NCBI RefSeq assembly: GCF_029541745.1
Contig: NZ_CP089746.1
Span: forward strand, 62,001 to 126,000
DNA length: 64,000 nt
From: Streptomyces sp. LX-29
GTDB taxonomy: Bacteria; Actinomycetota; Actinomycetes; Streptomycetales; Streptomycetaceae
Direction of reading: 5' to 3'
Shown: one piece after another, positions 57,653 to 64,000 of the stretch
How positions within the stretch are numbered: the first letter of the stretch is position 1
Layout: every line of letters starts with the position of its first letter
Position numbers and translations under genes: made by a program
The notes under the pieces: model-generated
Told to the model about the DNA's origin: nothing
The model's input: only the letters and a program-made list of their open reading frames with translations
The model's database searches: none

Positions 57653-58237
57653 ATGAACACGCGGCTCACGAGGACCCTGGCGTCAGCGACCTTTGCGCTG
57701 GCGGTGCTCAGCGGGCTCGCCTTCATCGGTACGGGGGTCACGCACATACTCGACGACGGGGCGGTCTGCGCACAGACGGGCTTCTGGAAAAATGCCTCAC
57801 TGGCGGACAACCTGCCGGTCAGCACAGGCGTGGAGGCGTCCAGCAGCGCCGCGCGCCTCTGCCAGGACAGCCCCTCCACGGGGCAGCGTGCCGCCGACCT
57901 CGGCAGCGAACTGCCCTGGCTGCTGTTCGGCTCCCTCGCACTGCTGCTCTTCTCCCGCCTCCTCAAGGCCGTCCAGGAGAAGGGGCCGTTCACCGAGGAC
58001 GTGTCGCAACGGCTCTGCGTCCTCGGGTGGTTCGTCGCCGTGGGCACGCCGCTGACCGGCCTCGTCGCCGGCTGGTCGCAGTCCTGGCTCGTCGGGAGCA
58101 TGGCGCCGATGGTGAGTTCCGGGCCGACGGTCTCGGGGCCGCTGGTCCTCGTCCTCGCCGGCCTCGCCGCAGTGATCATGGGGAAGATCATGCGCGAGGG
58201 CGTGCGCATGCGAGAGGACCTCGAAGGGACCATCTGA
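57653..58237 (+). CDS. DUF2975 membrane protein
   Basis: A 194-residue protein, with GGGAGGG six bases before ATG 57653. There are four membrane segments: TFALAVLSGLAFIGTGVTHI, ELPWLLFGSLALLLFSRLLK, LCVLGWFVAVGTPLTGLVAG and VLVLAGLAAVIMGKIMREG. The KAVQEKGPFTEDVSQRLCVL loop and the final REGVRMREDLEGT are the DUF2975 signature. An extracellular loop with two cysteines (VCAQTGF, RLCQDS) follows the first segment. The partner XRE gene overlaps its stop (TGATG), the usual arrangement for this pair. Confidence 0.9.
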   Translation: MNTRLTRTLASATFALAVLSGLAFIGTGVTHILDDGAVCAQTGFWKNASLADNLPVSTGVEASSSAARLCQDSPSTGQRAADLGSELPWLLFGSLALLLFSRLLKAVQEKGPFTEDVSQRLCVLGWFVAVGTPLTGLVAGWSQSWLVGSMAPMVSSGPTVSGPLVLVLAGLAAVIMGKIMREGVRMREDLEGTI

Positions 58238-58470
58238 TGCCCGAAGAGGAGCTCCACGGAATCCGGATCCACCTCGACCGGATCCTGGCCGAGCGCGGCA
58301 TGACGCTCACCGAGCTGTCCGCGCAGGTGGGCATCACCGTCGTCAACCTGTCCGTGCTCAAGAACGGGCGAGCCAAGGCCATCCGCTTCTCGACCCTGTC
58401 GAAGATCTGCGATGTCCTGCGGTGCCAGCCAGGGGACCTGATCACCCACGACCCCACCGAGCCCGCCTAG
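58237..58470 (+). CDS. small XRE-family regulator (YozG-like)
   Basis: A 77-residue protein that is almost entirely a helix-turn-helix: IRIHLDRILAERGMTLTELS, then AQVGITVVNLSVLKNGRAKA and IRFSTLSKICDVLRCQPGDL. This is the classical regulator coupled to DUF2975 genes. Its ATG overlaps the DUF2975 stop, so the two are translated together. It probably represses its own promoter through the ATCGAT palindromes upstream, with the membrane protein possibly modulating it. Confidence 0.92.
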   Translation: MPEEELHGIRIHLDRILAERGMTLTELSAQVGITVVNLSVLKNGRAKAIRFSTLSKICDVLRCQPGDLITHDPTEPA

Positions 58471-58489
58471 CTACTCATCCTCGGCGGGC
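58461..58489 (+). terminator. hairpin at the end of the DUF2975-XRE operon
   Basis: GCCCGCC (58461-58467) and GGCGGGC (58483-58489) pair over a 15-base loop. The left arm includes the last codons of the XRE gene. It is shorter than other terminators in the window but well placed. Confidence 0.5.
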
Positions 58490-59102
58490 CCACCGGCGAA
58501 CGGCCAGGCCATTCCCCGACGGGTTCCGCCCTGCTGGCTCCCCGGCACCCTTTCCTGCGCCGCCCTGAGCCGTGCACCTCTCGGCTCCGGCGCCCGCTTC
58601 CCGGTCCGGCAGCGCCCGCTCCGGAGGTGGCCCGGTGCGCGCCTGGACTTCCCTGCTGCTGGTCGCCGCCGTGCCGATCGCAACCGAGGCGGCCGCGGTC
58701 GGCTGAGGCCGGCTCCTGGCAGTTGATCGTCTCGCGGACGCCATCCAGCTCTCGCCCAGGCCCCGTCCGGGCCGGCCCGAATCCAAGGGCGAGGGCGGTT
58801 GGTGGACCGGCGGCCCGTTCCCGGAGAGGGGAGGTCTGCGGCTGCTGGTCCGCCCGGCCCGAGTTACGCCTCCCGCTTCGTCCGTCCGTGCCCCTGGCCG
58901 GACGTACCCCCGGTTCTGACCGATCCCATCCCGGCCACGCAGGCCGGGGCGGGACCGCCCGGTGGCCGTGCATCGGCAAGGGCCGGCCACCTGCTCCTTC
59001 ACCCTCCACCGCCGTGCGTCCACTCTCGAGTCGACCACCGACTTTCTGCGGTCAACCGACCAGATCCTGTCCCGCCCCGGCTGATGATGCAGAAGGCCAC
59101 CC
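58490..59102. other. no recognisable gene
   Basis: About 610 bp in which the open frames on both strands are Arg/Pro/Gly-rich shadows without family resemblance. I see no RNA gene or repeat. Confidence 0.45.
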
Positions 59103-59325
59103 CACCTCGACTACGTCGGTGACGACATCAGCGCCGGCGAGGCCGTGAGGGCCGTCGGCCAGTCCGTCCACATCCTCGGCGGCAAGGGCCTCACCCGCGA
59201 GTTCGGCCTCGCCCGGCTGATCACGGCGGCCCGGGTGGCGCGCATGGCCCCCCGTTCAGCCCGGAGATGATCGCTGAACTACGTGTCGGACCAGACCCTG
59301 GGGTTGCCCAAGTCGTATTCCACCC
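59103..59325 (+). pseudogene. acyl-CoA dehydrogenase, C-terminal remnant
   Basis: The plus strand reads HLDYVGDDISAGEAVRAVGQ, then SVHILGGKGLTREFGLARLI and TAARVARMAP, the late helices and QxxGGxGxxxE region of acyl-CoA dehydrogenases. Further on, FSPEMI and NYVSDQTLGLPKSY appear in shifted frames, giving the full usual C-terminus. The start and most of the enzyme are missing. The last part is antisense to the end of the Spo0M gene. Confidence 0.6.
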
Positions 59326-60157
59326 GTTCGATCCTGTCGTCGTCGAGCTTCTCGGGCAGGGCCGCGACCTCCTCGATCCAGCGCCGCACCTCCGCCTCGA
59401 AGTCCAACCGGCCCACCTCGTGGTGCGCGGCCACGTAGCGCAGGTAGGGCGGCTTCTCGCTCCAGGTCTTCTGGAACAGGGCCGCCTTGCGGACGAAGAA
59501 CTCGCAACCGACCGCGTTGGTGTGGAAGTTCATCTCCAGGTTCTGCGGGCGGTCCGGCCCGGTCACGGCCAGCGTGTCGACGAGGCGGAAGCTCTGCCGC
59601 ATGTAGAGGTGGCGCTCGGTGCGCGGAATGGTCTCCCCGTCGTCGATCTGCGCGGCGCCGTGGGAGTACCCGGCGGCCGCGAAGGCGTCGAGGACCGCCT
59701 CGTGGAGCGGCGTCGCACCGATGCGCAGGGGGTCGCTGTCCGTGCGGCCCTCGATCCCGTTGGCCTCGACGAAGGTGTACGCCCTCAGACGCACCCCTTG
59801 GAGCTGCTTCCCCCGCACCTCGGACACCGGGCTCTCCCACCGGAGCCGGTACCGGAGCGGCACCCGCCTCTCCTGGCCCTTCTCGACGGTGAAGTGGCTG
59901 GTCACAGGGAAGTGTGCGAACGTGTCGCCCGACTCCGTGTCGACCACGTCGCGCTTGCCAACGGCGGGCGACGTGTTGGCGACGAGCTTCACATTGACGG
60001 TCCGAACCACCACGTCCCGATCGGGTGCGCGCAGCACGATCTCCCCGCGCAGCAGCCCTCCCGGCTGCAGCGCCTCGTCCGGTATGACGGTATCGATCTC
60101 CAGCGGAATCCCGGTCCCGCCGCTTCCCTTGCTGCCCAGCAGCCGTTTGAACACCAT
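59279..60157 (-). CDS. Spo0M-type sporulation protein
   Basis: A 292-residue arrestin-fold protein: MVFKRLLGSKGSGGTGIPLE, then IDTVIPDEALQPGGLLRGEI, FHTNAVGCEFFVRKAALF and the end DDDRIERVEYDLGNPRVWSD. The first half carries the Spo0M domain (two beta-sandwiches similar to arrestin). The conserved SHFTVEKGQERRVPLRYRLR strand and FHTNAVGCEFFVRK are typical. In Bacillus the homologue influences sporulation timing; in Streptomyces its role is less clear. It is monocistronic. Confidence 0.9.
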   Translation of the reverse strand: MVFKRLLGSKGSGGTGIPLEIDTVIPDEALQPGGLLRGEIVLRAPDRDVVVRTVNVKLVANTSPAVGKRDVVDTESGDTFAHFPVTSHFTVEKGQERRVPLRYRLRWESPVSEVRGKQLQGVRLRAYTFVEANGIEGRTDSDPLRIGATPLHEAVLDAFAAAGYSHGAAQIDDGETIPRTERHLYMRQSFRLVDTLAVTGPDRPQNLEMNFHTNAVGCEFFVRKAALFQKTWSEKPPYLRYVAAHHEVGRLDFEAEVRRWIEEVAALPEKLDDDRIERVEYDLGNPRVWSDT

Positions 60158-60308
60158 GCCCGCAGGCTAGCCGTTCGCACATCGTCAGTAATCGACCGCG
60201 CGGCGCGGGTCCCCTGGACCCGCCGTCCCACAGAACGTCGAGAAACCGATCGCCAGTCGGCTCGGGTGTGCTCAAGGACTGCCCTCTCCGCCCCTCCGTC
60301 CCCGCAGG

Positions 60309-60374
60309 AAGGCGGTGGGACCCCGTCCGGGCCGGAATGCGTTACGCCGTCCCGAACCGGGTTCCCACCGCCTT
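60309..60374 (-). terminator. terminator of the TIG-repeat gene
   Basis: AAGGCGGTGGGA (60309-60320) and TCCCACCGCCTT (60363-60374) form a perfect 12-bp stem. The 42-base loop can fold further (CCGGG/CCCGG segments). It lies 32 bases past the stop of the minus-strand gene at 60407. Confidence 0.7.
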
Positions 60375-60406
60375 GACGCCCCGCCCTATAGCCCGCCGCT
60401 ACCTGC

Positions 60407-61501
60407 TCAGACGTAGATGTACGGGAGGCTGTTGCTGACCCCGGCTGCCGTGGTCACGTTCACCGAGACCGTGCCGCTGCCGGCCGGAGTGACAGTTGTG
60501 ATCAGGTTGTCGGAGACCACGGTGAAGCTCGTGGCCGGGTTCAGCCCGTAGGTCACCGCCGTGGCACCGGTGAACCCCGAACCGACGAGAAGCACGGTCT
60601 CACCGCCCGCCGACGAACCCGTGGACGGCACGACCGCGTTGAGTACGGGCGCGGGAACCGCCGTGTAGGTGTAGTTGACGGCGTTGCTGGTTCCGCTGGG
60701 AGCGGTGACGGTGACCGGGACGACACCGCTGCCGGCCGGGGCGACCGCCGTGATCAGGTTGTCGCTGATCACGGTGAAGCTCGTGGCCGGGTTCAGCCCG
60801 AAGGCCACCGCCGTGGCACCGGTGAACCCCGAACCCAGGAGGGCCACGGTGTCACCGCCGGCGGCCGAGCCTGACGGCGGGATGACCAGCGTCAGCACCG
60901 GGACGGAGATGTAGGTGTAGTTGACGGGGTTGCTGACACCGCTGAGCGCGATGACGGTGACCGGAACCACACCCACACCCGCCGGGACGACGGCCGTGAT
61001 CAGGTTGTCGCTGATCACGGTGAAGCTCGTGGCCGGGTTCAGCCCGAAGACCACCGCCGTGGCACCGGTGAACCCCGAACCCGTGATCGTGACGGTGTTG
61101 CCGCCCGCCGCCGGGCCCGACGACGGCACGACCGCCGCGATGACCGGCGGTGGTACGGGATTGACGGCATAGTAGATGTACGGGAAGCCGTTGCTGGTCC
61201 CCCGAGGAGTAGTGACGGTGACCTGGACGACCCCCGACCCGGGCGGCGTGACCGCCGTGATCACGTGGTCCGAGACCACGGTGAAGCTCGTCGCCTGGTT
61301 CGCCCCGAACCTCACCGACGTGGCGCCGTTGAAGCCCGAGCCCAGGATCGCCACCGTGGTCCCGCCCGCGCCCGGGCCGGTGGCGGGAACAACGGCGACG
61401 ATGATCGGCCGCCCCCCGGACGGGTGAGGGAAATGCGGGAAGGGAGGGTGGGGTCCCGGCGAGTGTCCGCCAAAGGGGGAGGTGTCGCTGGGTGCTGTCA
61501 T
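60407..61501 (-). CDS. four-repeat IPT/TIG domain protein
   Basis: A 364-residue protein from ATG 61501, with AAGGA upstream. After a Pro/His-rich start (GGHSPGPHPPFPHFPHPSGG) come four IPT/TIG immunoglobulin-like repeats of about 83 residues. Each has the motif GSGFTGATAV then FGLNPATSFTVISDNLITAV and a closing YTY or YIY strand. Repeats 2-4 are nearly identical even at DNA level, so they expanded recently. There is no signal peptide or membrane anchor, unusual for TIG domains, which are mostly surface-exposed. Structural, sugar-binding or scaffold roles are possible. A terminator follows. Confidence 0.88.
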   Translation of the reverse strand: MTAPSDTSPFGGHSPGPHPPFPHFPHPSGGRPIIVAVVPATGPGAGGTTVAILGSGFNGATSVRFGANQATSFTVVSDHVITAVTPPGSGVVQVTVTTPRGTSNGFPYIYYAVNPVPPPVIAAVVPSSGPAAGGNTVTITGSGFTGATAVVFGLNPATSFTVISDNLITAVVPAGVGVVPVTVIALSGVSNPVNYTYISVPVLTLVIPPSGSAAGGDTVALLGSGFTGATAVAFGLNPATSFTVISDNLITAVAPAGSGVVPVTVTAPSGTSNAVNYTYTAVPAPVLNAVVPSTGSSAGGETVLLVGSGFTGATAVTYGLNPATSFTVVSDNLITTVTPAGSGTVSVNVTTAAGVSNSLPYIYV

Positions 61502-62154
61502 GGCCGGGTCCTTCTTTCTTCGTGGTCCCAGGCACGGTCCACGGTCCGACCGGTCGTGGGCGGCGACGGAAGGCCAGAGCACAGCGGCTTGTGCGCAGCC
61601 GTCTGCTGCGCGACACCGACCACCGTGCGTGCCGAGAGAATGCCGGAGACTGCCGGAAAGTCGCATGAACACGGCAGTGCGGAAGGTGCTCATGCGCTCA
61701 TGACGCCAGTGAACCCCTCAGGCCACGGCGACAACAGGCGCATCCCGTGCACATTCGTAGCGAATTGAGCACACAATCCGAAAGGCGGGCAACCTCCCGG
61801 CACGCGAGGGCGCGAAGAGGGTACACACACCGACTCTGCGCGCCCCCCGTACTGGCGTCGTGGCCGTCACGATGACGCTGCACCCCTCAGGCCGATAAGG
61901 GTCCTCCCGTGCCCACACGCGGTGGCGACCTCGACTGAAGGAGACAGGCTTCGGCTCGGGCAGTCGGGTGGCAGCAGACCCTTCTGGTGGAGTTTCGGAA
62001 GTATGCCGCAAGCTACCTCCACGGCTGCCGGGGTGGCTGTGAAGGACGGTCCACTCCTGGCATTGGGGGGTTTTCCCCAGTGAGAGCGGGAGAGTGGCTG
62101 CGTAGGATCGCGGTGAATGATCATCGACTCAACTCGTCCACACGGGGGACTTTC
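61502..62154. other. intergenic region between divergent TIG and DUF4097 genes
   Basis: About 650 bp without a recognisable gene. Short frames near 61980-62100 lack ribosome sites. The region should hold promoters for the TIG gene (left) and the lipoprotein gene (right). I see no distinctive operator. Confidence 0.45.
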
Positions 62155-62892
62155 ATGCGACGCCCGCAAAGGCGCCTTCTCACAGCGGCGGCTCTGGCTG
62201 CTCTCACCGTCAGCGGGCTGTCCGCGTGTTCGGCCCTCAACCAGAAGACCTTCGAGGACGACGCCAAGGTGCCTCAGAGAGTCACCTCGATTCGTCTCGA
62301 CACCAGGAACGGACATGTGAAGGTGGACGCTTCGGCCGACGCCCCCACGATCTCCGTACACCGCAAGGTCAACTACCGTGGTGACAAGCCGAGTAGCATG
62401 TCCTTCCGCGTCAGGGACGGCGTCCTGGTGCTCTCCGGCTGCGGCAAGGACTGCGGCGTCGATTACGTCGTCAAAGTACCTGCCGGTCTTCCGGTGACGG
62501 GAGGAACGTCCAACGCCGGCCTCACACTGACCGATGTCGGCGCGGTCGATGTGCACACAAGCAACGGTGAGATCGCGGTGACCAACGCGACGGGCCCTGT
62601 GAAGCTGCGCACGTCCAACGGTGACGTCAACGTCAAGGATGTCAAGGGCGGCGGCATCGACGTGCAGACGTCGAACGGCGGGGTGACGATCCAGACGGCT
62701 ACCCCGCAGGACATCAAGGCTCGCACGACCAGCGGCAACCTGACGGTCACCGTACCGCCTGCCAAGTACCAGATCTCGGCGAACGACTCCAACGGCGACA
62801 AGAACGTGGCGTTCACGAATGACCCGTCGGGCAAGTACCGCCTGGATCTGTCGACAACGAACGGTGACTTGACTGTGAAGTCGTCAGCCTAG
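62155..62892 (+). CDS. DUF4097-family beta-strand repeat lipoprotein
   Basis: A 245-residue protein from ATG 62155 (MRRPQRRLLTAAALAALTVS). The lipoprotein signal peptide ends in the lipobox LSAC at residues 22-25. The mature part is a right-handed beta-helix-like repeat: VDVHTSNGEIAVTNATGPVK, LRTSNGDVNVKDVKGGGIDV, QTSNGGVTIQTATPQDIKAR and TTSGNLTVTVPPAKYQISAN, with the repeated TSNG turn that defines DUF4097/DUF4098 adhesin-like proteins. It is expected on the outer face of the membrane. Its function is unknown, although relatives often sit near envelope-stress regulators. Confidence 0.9.
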   Translation: MRRPQRRLLTAAALAALTVSGLSACSALNQKTFEDDAKVPQRVTSIRLDTRNGHVKVDASADAPTISVHRKVNYRGDKPSSMSFRVRDGVLVLSGCGKDCGVDYVVKVPAGLPVTGGTSNAGLTLTDVGAVDVHTSNGEIAVTNATGPVKLRTSNGDVNVKDVKGGGIDVQTSNGGVTIQTATPQDIKARTTSGNLTVTVPPAKYQISANDSNGDKNVAFTNDPSGKYRLDLSTTNGDLTVKSSA

Positions 62893-63132
62893 TCAGTGAA
62901 CCGGATGAGGCCGCCCGGCTACTTCGAGCAGGAACCGGCGAGTCAACCGCTGACGGACGATCCACTCCGTGGACTGCCCCCCACGACCAGCGTGAGCACC
63001 TCGAGAACCGGTCACACCAGCCGTTTGACCTGCGGCTTCAAGTTTACGCAGGCTCGGTGCGGTGCAGGACGCCGCGAGCCCAGCGATGGCCGGCCGGACA
63101 GGGGCTGAGTGCTGCCGAGCGGGCGTGGGTAC

Positions 63133-63699
63133 TCAGACCCCGGTCGCCGCGTTCGAGCGAGGGGTGTCCGCCACCGGGCCGGGCACCCGGCCCGCCATCC
63201 GCCGGGCGTAGTCCCCGGCGACGGCGAGGACGAGGAAGCCCCAGGCCGCAGCGGGCAGGTACAGGTAGTTCACCCAGGCCGGCGGCTCGTCGTACTTTTC
63301 CTGGTCGCCGATCAAGTTCCCCGGAGGGTCGTCGACGAATCCGAAGATGTTGTTGAGCACGCCGTACAAGGTGATCAGGATGATCAGGACGGCGCCGACC
63401 CGCGCGATCCGGGTGACGGCCCGGGCGGGCACCGGACACCCGGCGGCGCCGGGGATCCAGCGCGGGAAGATCTCGCCCCAGGGGCGCACCAGGCCGACGG
63501 TGAGAAACGCGACCCCCATCATCACGCAGCTCAGCGCCACCATGTACACGATTTCCGGGGCGGTGTGGCCATCAGTGAACCCGACGGTCACCCGCCAGAC
63601 GGAGGACGGCAGCAGGCTCAGCGGCGTGGCCCAGGCCGCCCACACCGCCCAACGGGCGGGGGGCAACACCTCGGGTCGGCCGGTGGTCGGGATCGTCAT
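63133..63699 (-). CDS. four-segment membrane protein of unknown function
   Basis: A 188-residue protein from ATG 63699 (MTIPTTGRPEVLPPARWAVW). Membrane segments lie near residues 20-35 (AAWATPLSLLPSSVWRV), 50-70 (IVYMVALSCVMMGVAFLTVG), 100-120 (VGAVLIILITLYGVLNNIFG) and 145-165 (YLYLPAAAWGFLVLAVAGDY). Extracellular loops are acidic. The arrangement is common in actinomycete hypothetical proteins. No partner is adjacent, and the IS5 element starts about 140 bp upstream. Confidence 0.8.
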   Translation of the reverse strand: MTIPTTGRPEVLPPARWAVWAAWATPLSLLPSSVWRVTVGFTDGHTAPEIVYMVALSCVMMGVAFLTVGLVRPWGEIFPRWIPGAAGCPVPARAVTRIARVGAVLIILITLYGVLNNIFGFVDDPPGNLIGDQEKYDEPPAWVNYLYLPAAAWGFLVLAVAGDYARRMAGRVPGPVADTPRSNAATGV

Positions 63700-63839
63700 G
63701 ACTGCTCCTCGGTGGGCCGGGCTGCTTCCTCGCTGCCTCCTCGGGAAGTGTCCCGGCCCCCAGGTGCTCGCCGCATCGCTCCGGCAGACGAGACCGGCTT
63801 AGGCAGTTTCGTTTGGATCAGCCGGTCGTTGGTCTGGGT

Positions 63840-64000
63840 GTGCCGTTGACTGACGCGCAGTGGGCGCGGATCGAGCCGTTGCTCCCGGACCGGACGCCGA
63901 GGCGCGGTGGTCGGTGGCGGGACCATCGGGAGGTGATCGACGCGATCGCCTTCAAGTTCCAGACCGGAACCCAGTGGGTGCACCTTCCGGAGAAGTACGG
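63840..64000 (+). mobile_element. IS5-family transposase, N-terminal part (runs off the window)
   Basis: From GTG 63840 the frame reads VPLTDAQWARIEPLLPDRTP, then RRGGRWRDHREVIDAIAFKF and QTGTQWVHLPEKYG up to the window edge. It is the standard DUF4096 start of the IS427 group of IS5 elements, here without frameshifts, so this copy may be intact. The left terminal repeat is probably just upstream (around 63790-63830, GAGACCGGCTTAGGCAGTTT), but its partner is outside the window. Confidence 0.85.

Noticed and set aside
1..64000. CRISPR arrays, tRNA or rRNA genes
   Set aside because: No regularly spaced repeats of CRISPR size and no cloverleaf or rRNA-like sequence were noticed on either strand.
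1..64000. A complete antibiotic biosynthetic cluster
   Set aside because: No polyketide synthase, NRPS, terpene cyclase or RiPP-modifying enzyme is present; the oxidoreduct­ases are scattered regulator-linked genes.

Overview
The window is high-GC actinomycete DNA and almost certainly comes from a Streptomyces chromosome. The support is GC-rich third codon positions, strong AGGAGG-type ribosome sites with frequent GTG and TTG starts, a second IF-1 gene, a Spo0M-type sporulation protein, a TIGR04222 membrane protein, CGNR and MmyB-type regulators, and many degraded Streptomyces-style IS fragments. The density of broken genes, divergent regulator/enzyme pairs and IS remnants looks like a chromosome arm rather than the conserved core. 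No rRNA, tRNA, CRISPR array or complete biosynthetic cluster was seen.

Layout. 1-8.7 kb: NmrA and AraC remnants, a TIGR04222 membrane protein, an AraC regulator followed by an L-lactate permease, a GlxA-like remnant, a small secreted protein and another AraC regulator. 9.3-23.5 kb: XRE/MmyB regulator divergent from an SDR, a secreted alpha/beta hydrolase, a CGNR regulator divergent from a second SDR, a tautomerase/NTF2-like/SDR operon divergent from a LysR regulator, a GNAT gene overlapping a paralogous infA, and then a strip of transposase and GNAT debris. 23.9-30.7 kb: one giant minus-strand gene (about 2250 codons, LamG domains plus coiled coils and a glycine/serine-rich beta region) split by a single frameshift. 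31.3-38.0 kb: LysE exporter, replication-relaxation pseudogene, WYL regulator tail-to-tail with an MFS transporter, nitroreductase. 38.0-42.8 kb: TetR regulator divergent from an F420-dependent oxidoreductase, flanked by 256-bp direct repeats, then a PlsC pseudogene, a SUKH-like protein and an integrase-like fragment. 43-52.7 kb: AraC/GyrI-like regulator, VOC protein divergent from a WYL regulator, aminoglycoside-phosphotransferase-like protein, a decayed Ser/Thr kinase and a secreted HAF-repeat protein. 53.2-57.1 kb: a partly decayed aromatic catabolism operon (flavin monooxygenase, truncated hydrolase, extradiol dioxygenase, two tiny coupled cistrons, AraC regulator). 57.4-64 kb: Ku-like fragment, DUF2975/XRE pair, acyl-CoA dehydrogenase remnant, Spo0M, a four-repeat TIG protein, a DUF4097 lipoprotein, a membrane protein and the start of an IS5 transposase running off the window.

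How the genes work together. The clearest functional units are divergent regulator/target pairs, several with visible inverted repeats between them (CGNR/SDR, TetR/F420 oxidoreductase, WYL/VOC, the self-regulated DUF2975-XRE promoter), and the aromatic ring-cleavage operon. The most unusual locus is the giant LamG protein, which could be a secreted or cell-associated binding protein or toxin. Its biochemical role is not established by anything visible here.
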